DNA from: Panax quinquefolius
Taxonomy: Eukaryota > Streptophyta > Magnoliopsida > Apiales > Araliaceae
NCBI GenBank assembly: GCA_020205615.1
Contig: CM035166.1
Coordinates: 77,648,679-77,712,678 of the forward strand
DNA: 64,000 nucleotides
Reading direction: 5' to 3'
Positions 1 to 10,437 of this stretch are shown one piece after another. The position numbers and the translations under genes were made by a program. The notes under the pieces are model-generated. The model was not told the origin of the DNA and did not search any database. It worked only from the letters and a program-made list of their open reading frames with translations. Every line of letters starts with the position of its first letter. Positions within the stretch are counted from its first letter, which is position 1.

Positions 1-715
1 AGGAGTCATCCAAAGTGGTTGAGCAACTGAAGAAGCTGAGCATCATGCAACACTCAGCTACACTTCAAGGATGATCAAGCCAAGCTGCTAAGGATAGAAG
101 ATATTCAGAGCATGAAGACGTCTTAGCAGCTCAGCACCGACTCCAACAACAACAAATAAACAACTCAACAGCCAGGGCCAGAAGGGTCCTTGTCCGGAGG
201 GACTAAACGAAGTTCCAAGCCTGCTGGGCTTGAAGAGTTCCTTGGGAACTAGAGGAGTTCCAAGGCTGCTAGCCTTGAAGAGTTCTTAGTGAACTGAAGT
301 CCCAAGGCTGCTGGCCTTAAAATGAATCTTAGTGATTCAGGGTGCTGCCATTCCTTAGTGGAAATCCTGCTAGTTGAAAGCAGAAGAGTGGATTAGGAGC
401 TTGAGTCTCTGAACCACTTAAAACCCCTTGTGTCTTTTACATTATGTCATTTACATTATGTACTATAACTCTATATAAGCATATATGTATGTTTTAACTG
501 CTTACAACTAAACTTACTCTACTGAACAATGTATGTATGATTATGAATATATCAATGAAGGGGATCTTTTACTTATTCCGCTGTGCTTGAAAAGATTCTT
601 ATGTTTGTCATATGCTAATTTAATAGCTATACAAAATAAACCTGAAAAGTATTTAAAATAAAAAGGATCTATTCAACCCCCCTTCTAGATCTATTGTGCC
701 CTCTGGGAACTAACA
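1..715 (+). mobile_element. 3' part of a Ty1/copia SIRE-type LTR
   Basis: No ORF is present. The block ends in a C-run followed by CTTCTAG and a terminal AACA, which resembles the 3' end of SIRE/Maximus-type copia LTRs. A TATA-like box lies at 472-479, about 240 bp before the end, as expected of U3-R-U5. Imperfect copies of a GTTCC-AAG-GCTGCTGG-CCTTGAAGAG unit occur at about 206-320. At 716 the sequence switches to Chr-1 LTR sequence, whose undisturbed counterpart runs straight through at 8096. This piece therefore looks inserted into the Chr-1 3' LTR. The left end lies outside the window. SIRE assignment is from memory of LTR ends, not from any coding domain. Confidence 0.5.
472..479 (+). 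promoter_or_regulatory. TATA box of the copia LTR
   Basis: TATATAAG sits in an otherwise mixed-composition LTR about 240 bp before the LTR end, the usual place for an LTR promoter. Confidence 0.4.
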
Positions 716-1364
716 CATTCTTACATTTGGGCTTTGTCAATTCATATGGGACTTTAATATTTCCTACACAATCCTACAACTTCATTACATTAGGCTTAAA
801 GCCTTTTTAACGTATAATTTACGTACAATTCTCGTACTCTAACTCGTATACTACTTCAATACATACAACATACCATCATTAATACGTACTCGTATAATAC
901 CTCGTATTCATTACTTTGTATAATACCTACGTATTATATGATTATTGTTTAATTCATTAATCACATTACATTTCCTTCCCGTAAATCATTTTCCTTAAAC
1001 TTTAGGTTTTAAGTCCACATGCGAAATATTATGTTTTCCATAACTGAAATATTACTGGATATTCCATCTCACGTCGATATTCTATCGTTACGTATTTTTC
1101 GGAAGTTTAAAAATAATTTCCAAGCAGAAATGCATGAATAGTGTTTTTCAGAAAATTTCTCGGAAAGCTTTTATTTTCGTCTTGGAAATTCAAACACTTT
1201 AATTCTACCACGTAGCCAAAATCCTATGATGTTCTGACATGTCTAGGTCATATAACGACCTTCAATTAGCTTGCTCCATAAATAATCAATTAAATTCATT
1301 TAATCATTATTATTAAATAAAATTTTAATTCTTCTAAAAAATTCAATTTTTCTCGGGCGTTACA
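716..1364 (-). repeat. Chr-1 3' LTR, U3 part only
   Basis: The LTR starts (minus strand) TGTAACGCCCGAG at 1364, directly after the polypurine tract. It matches 8096-8736 almost base for base, for example at 720-830 against 8100-8210. The match stops at 716, where copia LTR sequence begins. Confidence 0.9.
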
Positions 1365-1379
1365 TTCTTCCCTCCTTAT
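1365..1379 (-). other. Chr-1 polypurine tract
   Basis: On the minus strand this reads AAGGAGGGAAGAA immediately before the LTR start TGTAACG. It follows a GGGGACAGAATCC stretch typical of the pol end of Tekay chromoviruses. It primes plus-strand DNA synthesis. Confidence 0.85.
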
Positions 1380-1444
1380 AAGGATTCTGTCCCCAAAATC
1401 TCGCTAATAATTATATAAACAAATGAGAAAAAGTTTTCTTCATT

Positions 1445-1553
1445 TTAAATCTTAAGTTCCCACAATGCTTCCTCGACATTGGGGTTCTTTCATTCCACCT
1501 TCACAAAGGTATTATCTTATTTCACATGACTTATTACTTCCTATCAATAATTT
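1445..1553 (-). pseudogene. Chr-1 chromodomain remnant
   Basis: The minus-strand translation gives QIIDRK, then NKIIPL, then VEEALWEL, interrupted by stops and a shift. This matches the end of the Tekay polyprotein just before and inside the chromodomain (compare the intact form in Tek-3 at 53170-53290). The upstream integrase core is absent: only about 300 bp of uninterpretable sequence separates this trace from the RNase H remnant. Confidence 0.65.
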
Positions 1554-1859
1554 GAGTTGGAAGTTAAACACTTACTAACATATTATGCTATCTTCTTTTT
1601 ATTAGTCCTTCTTTTAATTTGGAATTATATGAAACTCAAATTCCTCCTTCAAAACAAGACTATACTTAGTCTTCTATTTATATTGTGTCTTCTTCTTCAT
1701 CTGCTTGCATTCCTCGTTACCTAGCTGTACTTAATTAACTCGTTCCATTATCATGGATTGAGTCTACGTTATAAATAACATTTCTACCCCTTCATTCCGT
1801 AATGTAACTTCTAACTCTGTTCTTGCCATCTCCGTTATTAACTCATTCTGAGTCGTTAA

Positions 1860-2795
1860 CATTGATAGCTTTCCCTACCCTTCCTACTTAACGCGTCGGC
1901 TACAACGTTTACCTTTCCTGAATGATATAAGATATCACAGTCCTCTCTCTACTTCATTTTCAACTTCTTTTGTGTGGAGATATATTACAGACTCTTAGAG
2001 TCCGTGTATACCTCACACTTCTCCGTATAAATACTATCTTCCAATTTTTAATTCAAAACTACAACTGCCAATTCTAGGTCATAAGTAGGATAGACCTCCT
2101 CATAATCTGTTAATTGGCGTGATACATACACAATGACATTGACATGCTATAAGAGCACGCAATCATGTCATCCATGCAAAACATCGAGATACACTAAAAA
2201 ATTCCCCGTATCATCTTATAAAGACAATACAGGTGCCTTACTTAACCTTTTTCTTAAATTCTGTGACGCTAATGGTACCTTCAACCCTAGCACCTCACAA
2301 GGGTACCTATCAATTTGCTACCGACCTATTCGGTGCCCCTTACGGAAATCTAACTTTAGTACATTAGTCAACCCAAATGACATACCCAGAAACTTGTCAA
2401 CTATAACGAGTTCTGATCGTCATCTTAGGTACCTCCTCCTTCTTCCTTACTTTTAACCGACTATACCTTGTACGCAAATCTATTTTAGAAAAATTCTTTG
2501 CCCCTTTTTAACTGATCTCATAGATCATTGATCCTGGGCCATGGGTATTAATTCTTAACAACTAACTTACTCCTATTACAATAGTCGATACGCAACCGTA
2601 ACGACTCATCCTCTTCCTTAACATCCTACTAATTTACGTCCAGGTTAGACGATAAAGGCGTCTCGGTGTTTTATTATCGTAAATTACTACCTTGGGTTTT
2701 CTGAAAAACTGAAAATTCACATTTTTCTTATAACTATTTATTATAGCTTTATGGTTAATCAACATATTCATACTGAGAATTTCCTCAAATTCTAT
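1860..2795 (-). pseudogene. Chr-1 pol remnant: protease end, RT, RNase H
   Basis: Read on the minus strand. A protease C-terminal piece lies near 2680-2790 and aligns with the same region of Chr-2, but the part with the catalytic Asp-Ser-Gly is missing. It is followed by RT motifs (RINDL/DQLK-like, SKIDLR, MSFGLTN) at about 2360-2640, with the palm core after MSFGLTN deleted. RNase H follows: LRKRLSKAPVLSL, YPTYDLELAVVV, VEVYTDSKSL-like and [13 protein letters not shown], ending near 1871. There are many stops and frameshifts. No function can remain. Confidence 0.75.
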
Positions 2796-2893
2796 TAACG
2801 TTAACAGTACTTATCTACTGATATATGCTTACCTGTATTATTCATGAAATAAATTTTCCACGGATAAATTAATGAAAGTTATTTCCTCCTCCT

Positions 2894-3738
2894 CTACCTT
2901 AATGTTTTAAAGGTACATATAATCCCTTTCAGACAGACTCCTAAATGAGTCTTTCCACATATCTTACACACTTCGATCCTAAGTTTAGGATCCCCTAGTC
3001 TCACTCCAGTATTCCCAGAGTTAAAATTCTGTCTTCTTGGCATACTGCCATTGGCATTCTCTGCCTTGGTTCCTTCCTCTCCCTTGATCTTATTATCCCT
3101 CTCTTTGTGGTATTGAGTCAACGCCTCACTACCACCCCCTACTATAATCACCTTCTCCAGAATGGTCCCATAGAAAATACTCTGTAACACCGAAATCCTA
3201 CTATAGAGCCAGGGTTTCAGGCCCTGCTCAAACCTACGAGCCTTCCTCTCCTCAGTGTCCACTTAGTGTGGAACAAACCTTACTAATTCATTGAATTTGG
3301 CCGCGTACTGGGAACCGTCATGTCCCTTAGTTTAAGTTCTAAGAACTTAATCTCCATCCTCACTTTCATGCATGTAGGGAAATAATTCTCGAAGAAAACC
3401 TTCTTGAACTGTTCCCACATTACTGCATCTGTTCTAGCCCCACCCTGGTGAACCTCCCTCCAAAAGTTGGCTTCACCTTTTATCATGTAAGTCGCAAAAG
3501 AAGTCTTTTGTGCCTCACCTACGCTTGTAATAATAAACGCCTTCTCTATTTCTTTTACCCATGTCTGGGTCTGTATTGGGTCCGTTGTTCCTTTGAACTC
3601 CAACGGACCTACGCTTTTAAATTCTTTAAAGGTAGTCGTTCTGGCTATTCTAGGTTCCGCGGGTACTTTACCCCCGGTTTAGTTAAATGCAGCCGTTAAT
3701 AAATTAACGAACTCTTGCATAGGGTTGTTCTGATCCAT
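2894..3738 (-). pseudogene. Chr-1 gag
   Basis: Gag would form the virus-like particle and bind the RNA. The frame starts at an ATG at 3738 (MDQNNPMQEFVNLL), aligned with Chr-2 gag NPVQQLVNLLAG. A stop lies about 20 codons in, and a frameshift near 3300 joins to a second frame (3262-2894). Recognisable core residues are FKEFKSVGPLEFKG, TQTWVKEIEKAF, FWREVHQ and FFENYFP, the retrotransposon gag core. A zinc knuckle CKICGKTHLGVC (CX2CX3HX3C) lies near the end. The one or two further CCHC knuckles seen in Chr-2 are lost in a deletion that runs into the protease. Confidence 0.85.
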
Positions 3739-4081
3739 CTTGGTTATCATTACATGATTCTGCTTCCTGATTACTTTATCTTCTCCATGGCGACATTTTC
3801 TAATTAATCAAATAAGATTTCATTATTATCTATGTACTTACTTCATTATTATTATCCACATACCAACTCATACCATAACAAAGCATTTTAAAAGAAAACT
3901 TCTTTATATTCATATGCTTCTTCATAGTTTGAAACTATTTACAATTTGTTCTCATAACCAAAAGCTATTACATTTTTTATCCTGAAATGGTACCTCACAA
4001 AAGTTGGGATTTACAAAAGACTACCCTGTTATACAAAAGAGGGTTTTACGTCACTACACACATACTTATAACTCTAACATT
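3739..4081 (-). other. Chr-1 spacer between extra ORF and gag
   Basis: AT-rich sequence with no recognisable coding content or repeat. The equivalent spacer in Chr-2 (30340-30681) has a similar length. Confidence 0.5.
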
Positions 4082-4738
4082 CTAATAATGCATCACATCA
4101 TCCTCATATTTCTCATTCGCAATCACTACTACAGTATCCCGACTAATAGTATGTCGAGTCTGTCCTGACTCATTGGAATAACAAGCAACCTTCAGCTTGA
4201 AATCCTTATGAGCACTCTCATGGATGTAAGACATCCGTGCTATCTTCCGATCCTTCTCCCCCAGTTCTTTATGAAGCTCATCGACCTCCTTCTTAAAATC
4301 CCTAGCCTTATTTATCATGTGCACCTTCTCATCATGCTCTGACTCAAAATCTACTTCTGCAGACTCCTTTGCTACATAAAGAGCACTAATCTCTTCATTC
4401 TGATTCTGCACAACTGCACTTAGTTGCACATTCTTGTCAAGCTCTGCCAGATATAATGATCTCATTGCATCTGGAGGTGATGACTTTAGTGCAGGTACCA
4501 CCGTTTCAACCGATGTTACCTCCATTCCTTCCTCCACATCGTTCATCGTACTAAGGTATGCTGCTATATCCATTTCTCCCTCGGAGTAGTCTTCCTCAAA
4601 AAAGTACTCCTCTGTCTCTGACTCCTCTAAAATCACTATTGGTACCTCCGCCACTGGCATGGGTACAGGCTCTACTCAGTTCACAAGCTCTTCGCTCACC
4701 GTGTGTATATCTCTATACATCAAGCTATCAATCGACAT
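4082..4738 (-). pseudogene. Chr-1 extra ORF upstream of gag (acidic, coiled coil)
   Basis: Function unknown. A separate frame of 218 codons lies between the primer site and gag on the same strand. The start chosen is the ATG at 4738. A TGA at codon 21 (4676-4678) interrupts it; the next in-frame ATG is codon 27 (4660), giving an uninterrupted 192-residue frame. The N-terminal third is very acidic (EESETEEYFFEEDYSEGE). The middle, roughly residues 95-165, is rich in Glu/Lys/Leu with heptad-like spacing (ARDFKKEVDELHKELGEKD), suggesting a coiled coil. The N-terminus matches the Chr-2 ORF at 29621 (RDIH-V-E-LV, stop, then EP-P). It is not gag, which follows as its own frame. It could be an accessory particle protein or a captured host segment; the sequence does not decide. 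Confidence 0.7.
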
Positions 4739-4976
4739 CCTACAATAACACATAACATGTTGATTAGTACATAACACACAATAGTATAAACACAAATCAC
4801 ATTTAATTTATTTAGGGTTACTTTCCATCTTTTAAATCTTTTGGTACTGAGTTTCCTCAATACCTTATTAACTCATTCGACTCAAATAAAGCTTGAGTTT
4901 ACTTCCTTCGGACTTCTCTTCCTTAATGAGGTTATTAGGTTAAGGTTCTTCCCCCCTTAAGTTTTATAACCTAATG

Positions 4977-4988
4977 CATTGATACCAA
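4977..4988 (-). other. Chr-1 primer binding site (tRNA-Met)
   Basis: The minus strand reads TTGGTATCAATGC two bases after the LTR end. It matches the 3' end of initiator tRNA-Met except for changes near the end (usual form TGGTATCAGAGC). It primes minus-strand synthesis. Confidence 0.85.
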
Positions 4989-4990
4989 CC

Positions 4991-7900
4991 TGTGACTCCC
5001 CCAAATCCGGGTCTCTTCCAATCCGACATATGGTGCTCCACGGTGCTACAGTTCACACAAACATTCAATTGAAAAGCCTCAAAAGAATGAATGTCTTATA
5101 TATATATATATTCCAAAATAATACTACCATTCCCCAGGTTCTTTATAACCGTTACATTTGTTCTTGTCATAATATCAAATATTATCATTACAAACCTATA
5201 CTATTACATAGGTAATCTATAAGTTCGCTTTAGCCTTCACTTTATCCTTGACGAATCCCTTGGTCCATTCGGTCTAAGCTACATTCATATGGTTCAAGCA
5301 AGAGTGAACATAACAAGCTCAGCAAGTACAACAATTTCATTTTAAAAGCATGCTTGAAACAGAGGAATCATATATCTTCAATAACTAGATTGTAGTTACG
5401 AAATACTATCAATAACTCAAAATAGCATTCCTTTTCCTTCAAAACATTTTATAATAACAATATTCAGTAATACATCAATTCTGGTTCAAGACGTGAACGT
5501 CTTATAGTTTCTTTGAAAAGGACAACCCGGCACGAAGTCCGTAAGTCCGACATATCTTACGAGAACTTCTAGGTGATCAACCTATAGTACTCTATGTTGA
5601 TCAACACTACATTCATTAAACGTGTGTACGTTTAAGCTGTGGCAACCTCGTGTGCCCATCGAATACTCGATGAAAATACATTTGTTTTTTCATATTCAGG
5701 CTTACCTTGAATTCATAACAATTAGTTAGCGTAGGATAGCGTTAGCAATTCTATATTGAAAGATATGTAAACAGTTCAATCAATCTATCAAGATTAGTCT
5801 AGCTGAGCTAAAACTGGCATTGACTCTTTCTTCAAAACCATACATACATCTCATAATTTGAATCATTTGAAAACCTAGATAACAAGAAGGTTAGACAAGT
5901 GTTTAAGAAAAACTTGCCATCAGCGTCTGCTATAGTATAATTACATTTCCCTTTGAGTTCTTACGGTCTCTACAACACATAATCACATAACATACCACAT
6001 TAGGTTATGAATGAACATATATAGTTCCTAAATAATCTTACCCTTCTTCTCAATCTAATCCCATATTAGATTTGTTATTATTGGTTCCGGCTTGTCATCG
6101 TTCTTTTACATCGTTCTTACCAACTTTGTTCTCTTTTATAACTTAAGTGAAATTATTTCATTAATACAACTCGTTTCGAGTTAAACAACTTTCATCACGG
6201 CTTAATAACGTCCTTACGTTATTAATCGAAACTCGATCGTCAATGGTTATGTACGCTTATTGTACATCGTTCCTGTTTACATTCAATTAACTTTCTTTAA
6301 CTCTAAGTGATTAAACTTGAGGTTTAGTCATGACTTAACAATGTTTTATTAAGTCCCTTAGTTCGTTACTAAACAATTTCCATTCATGTTCCATTTGTAA
6401 CCATTCTTTCTTGTCTCGTTTTAAAGTAAATTTGTATTTGCGCTGCCTAATGTTGCTTTTTATCTTGGCTGCTATGTGTCGCCCATTAGGGCTTCAAAAC
6501 TGGACTCGGCGCTGCGGTGCGAGTCTTAGTGTTAACTGTCGCGCTGCGGCGTGAGAATCCAGGGGCTGAGGCTCACTTTGACGCTGCGGCGTGACTTATT
6601 TTGCCTTGGTGGCCATTGGCCAAAGATTTCTCTACTGAAAAATTTTAACAGTTAGCTTTTTATGTCAGATTCCCGGCCTCATAACTTCTTCGTTATAAGT
6701 CCGAATTGGCTCGTTCAAGAGCCTATGGTTCACAAATCACATACTCTACGTGTTCATGCAAGAATTTTATCTATTCGACTTTGTTTGCTAAAAATTCTCC
6801 TATTAGTACATTTTTAATAAAAACGATAAACGTTCGTGAACGTTCAACGCTCGTTTCTTCGTTCTAAGTCGGAATCCGGCCATTTTTGGGTCCGCAACTC
6901 TATAATGCCAAATAAGACTTGTCTCCATTGAAAACCAACATTTCCAAACTCAATATCAAAATTCGACTTCCATTCCGAGAATTTTCACAATTAACGATTA
7001 TCGTCGCCTAATCGTGTGAATTCTAATGAAACTTCGTTACTTAAGATTATTAAACCGTTTCAAATGGATTCATTCCAACATACTAACCTCTTGACATACA
7101 TACTTCATTAACTTATATTCATGATAAGTTATTACCTATTGTAGATGATTTTGCAACTTATTAAAGTATAAAATACTTATATTTCTATTTCATGACTTAT
7201 GTCTTATTTTCAGATGACTTATTAATGAGTTAAGTCCTTTAATCATTATTCTTACATCTTATTAATTATACTAATTTTATTAATGTAAACATGTTACAAG
7301 TTCTAACAAGTTCTTATACTTTCATTATAAGTTCATAACTTATTTACGAATGAATTTCTTATTCATGACTTATCCGGCTTATTAAGACTTAAGCCCTTTG
7401 ATTCATTATTCCAATCTCTTCTTAGCATGCTTGTTCTACCAATACCCCCTTCTCTAACAATGGAAGAGAAAGAGAATCATGGTTTATGAATACTTACTCT
7501 TGAATAACACTTGGTAAATCTTTAATCTCCTTCTTGCTTCTTGAATTAACAAGGCTAATCTTCTAGCTTTTCTTGCTTTTTCTCTCAAACCAATAAGCTA
7601 TAAGTTGTTGGTTGGAAATCTAACAAAGTAAGTCTAACTTATATGTGCTTATTCTCTCAAGCAAATAAGGTCTCAACTTTTAAGTTGTTGGATGAAATAA
7701 AAACAACCAAACAAATGAATCCAAGCTTGCTATTTATAGGAGTTGCTAGATTAGGGTATAATGGTCATTAAGCCACCTCCGCCTCCTTAATCCACCTCCT
7801 TACTATTTATTACTTTGTGATTAAGTTTACTTGCTCTCCACTTTTATTACTTGGCCATCACAACAATTGCTTAGCCATTAAGTTTGCTTGCTCCCCACAA

Positions 7901-8736
7901 CTTCTATCCTTTGCTTTCCCACCACAACTTTTGCTCACCATTCTTATTTCATGGTCACCAAGATCACCCATGTGATCATGGGTTGCTCCATGGATCCTCC
8001 TAATCCATTGGACCTTAGCTTGGGCTTTTAGCTTAATTAACTTAGCTTAATTATTTAGGCTTTCATTATTTCTATTGGACTTAACCATTCTTACATTTGG
8101 GCTTTGTCAATTCACATTGGACTTTAATATTTCCTACACAATCCTACAACTTCATTACATTAGGCTTAAAGCCTTTTTAACGTATAATTTACGTACAATT
8201 CTCGTATTCTAACTTGTATACTTCTTCAATACATACAACATACCATCATTCATACGTACTCGTATAATACCTCGTATCGTACTCGTATTCATTACTTCGT
8301 ATAATACCTACGTATTATACGATTATTGTTTAATTCATTAATCGCATTACATTTCCTTCCCGTAAATCATTTTCCTTAAACGTTAGGTTTTAAGTCCACA
8401 GGCGAAATATTACGTTTTCCATAATTGAAATATTATTGGATATTCCATCTTACGTCGATATTCTATCGTTACGTATTTTTCAAAAGTTCAAAAATAATTC
8501 CCGAGTAAAAATGCGTGAATAGTGTTTTTCAGAAAATTTCTCGGAAAGATTTTATTTTCGTCTTGGAAATTCAAACACTTTAATTCTACCACGTAGCCAA
8601 AATCCTACGATGTTCTGACATGTCTAGGTCATATAATGACCTTCAATTAGCTTGCTCCATAAATAATCAATTAAATTCATTTAATCATTATTATTAAATA
8701 AAATTTTATTTCTTCTAAAAAATTCGTTTTTTTCTC
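4991..8736 (-). repeat. Chr-1 5' LTR (~3.7 kb)
   Basis: The LTR ends (minus strand) in GGGGGAGTCACA at 4991, next to the primer site. It is unusually long and AT-rich. It holds a TATA box, a short GC-rich island with three GCTGCGGcGtGa-type units at about 6503-6600, and many TTATTAATGAGTTAAGT-like stretches. Its first 18 bp (minus orientation, ...GGGCGTTACA) are replaced at 8726-8745 by Tat-1 LTR sequence. No ORF in it is credible. Confidence 0.85.
7731..7738 (-). promoter_or_regulatory. TATA box of the Chr-1 LTR
   Basis: The minus strand reads CTCCTATAAATAGCAAG, a strong plant TATA context, about 1 kb into the LTR. Confidence 0.6.
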
Positions 8737-9609
8737 TTTTCGTACTCTTTTAACATTGCGGGGAGAACCACGAAAAGAGAACCACGAAAGACAATCCAAA
8801 TCCATCTTGGATACTACCGGAAGTTCGACATTAACCCGGATCGCAATCTAGGATAACAGTTTCAACCTCGGATCTAACCGAGACACTGCGAGATCTGATC
8901 TGGAACACACACAGGAGAAGACCAGATTAATCTCGGAGATAACCCCGAGGTATCCGGTCTCGATCCCAACCATGGGAATAGCCACCAACCTTGGTGATAA
9001 CCCCGAGGAATGCGATTTGGAGATAACCGAAAATGCTTGTTTCAAATGCCATCGACTTCAATCTCGGCACTCTCGCGATAAAATACAATTGTGCTGACCC
9101 GCAATAACATCGGGAAGGCGGGCACACCTCAAAGATGACAATGAGGACCTTCAACAAATCGGCGGTCCAATCTCGGTGAAGTTTGAGCAGCGTCGCTTAT
9201 CGGGCCAATCCGCGATAACACCGGTGAGGGGCAACATCGCCATCTCGTCGACCACGATGCCACGTCTAGTCTCTACGCAACAATGTCCCTGAGGCTAACC
9301 AATCCAGAGTGACTATTATGCGGGGTAGCGGATGAAAGTTGAAGCTTGAAGGCGGGAGGGCATCGTCCCATCTTCAAAGACTTCGTACAAACTCTAATCC
9401 CATGCCATCGTCTGACTCTCGACAACGGCGGTCAAAATAGGTCTGAATACCTCAAAAGCGGATGCGGTTGCACTTCTCAAAATTTGAGTGGACATTCTGA
9501 TTGCACGAGTGCACGTGCTTTGAGATGACCAAGCCGAGAGCCAAGGCGGGCCAGAGCCGCCTCACTTACACTGCGGGTGAGCAGCAGTACACCTATGACA
9601 CCTTTTGCC

Positions 9610-9617
9610 TATAAATA
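9610..9617 (+). promoter_or_regulatory. TATA box of the Tat-1 LTR
   Basis: TATAAATA within CCTATAAATAAGAGG. The same box occurs in Tat-3 at 61031-61038 on the minus strand, so it is conserved between copies. Confidence 0.65.
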
Positions 9618-9917
9618 AGAGGCTTGGGGTCTTGATTTCTAAGAGAAAAAAGATGGGAAACCACACACAAATTTGCTCTTGCACTTGCCATACGATGTAT
9701 TTTCTCACTTTCAAACACACAGTGAGCTCATATATAGCCTCTTTTGTACCCACAAAAAGCCCGGTGTTTACCACTCTAAAGATATAGAAGCCCTTTTTAT
9801 CGATCATTTGTAAGCCTTCTCACACACTTTAGTCTTTCTCTTCATCTTTACACACACCCTTCTACGTTGAGAGTCGTGTTGCTTGCTTTTGCGGACTTGA
9901 TCAGTGGTTTCATTCGA

Positions 9918-9919
<2 letters not shown>

Positions 9920-9968
<49 letters not shown>

Positions 9969-10021
9969 AAACATTATCGAGTTATGCCTCGATTGAGCTG
10001 AACTTGATGCAGGCGTTTTTG

Positions 10022-10062
<41 letters not shown>

Positions 10063-10117
10063 CTATATGTCGGACTTTGTTCGATGAGCCTGAACTTGAT
10101 GCAGTGCGTTTATTAAA

Positions 10118-10160
<43 letters not shown>

Positions 10161-10201
10161 GACTTTGTTCGATGAGCCTGAACTTGATGCAGTGCGTTTA
10201 T

Positions 10202-10263
<62 letters not shown>

Positions 10264-10395
10264 ACTTTGTTCGATGAGCCTGAACTTGATGCAGTGCGTT
10301 TATTATATGCTATTATATATATATATATATATATATATGAGCGTGGTGAACTATGTTCGATGAGCACAGATTTTACATCCGGAATGCGTTTATTG

Positions 10396-10435
<40 letters not shown>
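9920..10435 (+). repeat. Modular (TA)n array in the Tat-1 LTR
   Basis: Six (TA)n tracts alternate with ~45-bp spacers that are themselves copies of one unit, roughly GACTTTGTTCGATGAGCC followed by TGAACTTGATGCAGTGCG. The inverse copy in Tat-3 (59750-60730) has the same organisation with different tract lengths. Confidence 0.9.

Positions 10436-10437
<2 letters not shown>

Larger units (their letters stand above)
716..8736 (-). mobile_element. Chr-1, degenerate Tekay-type chromovirus
   Basis: Minus-strand Ty3/gypsy element. Reading from high to low coordinates: 5' LTR (4991 to about 8736, lacking its first ~18 bp), tRNA-Met primer site, an extra coiled-coil ORF, gag, remnants of protease, RT and RNase H, a trace of chromodomain, polypurine tract, and a 3' LTR of which only the first 649 bp remain. 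Most of the protease and the integrase core are deleted. Gag and the extra ORF match those of Chr-2 in order and in conserved residues, so the two are related families although their LTRs differ. The element is truncated by Tat-1 on the right and by a copia insertion on the left. Confidence 0.85.

Noticed and set aside
2133..2456. 107-codon plus-strand frame
   Set aside because: It lies opposite the decayed RT/RNase H of Chr-1, whose motifs read clearly on the minus strand; a shadow frame.
8848..9157. Two overlapping minus-strand frames in the Tat-1 LTR
   Set aside because: They cover the GATAAC/CCGAG repeat array; not conserved as frames in Tat-3.
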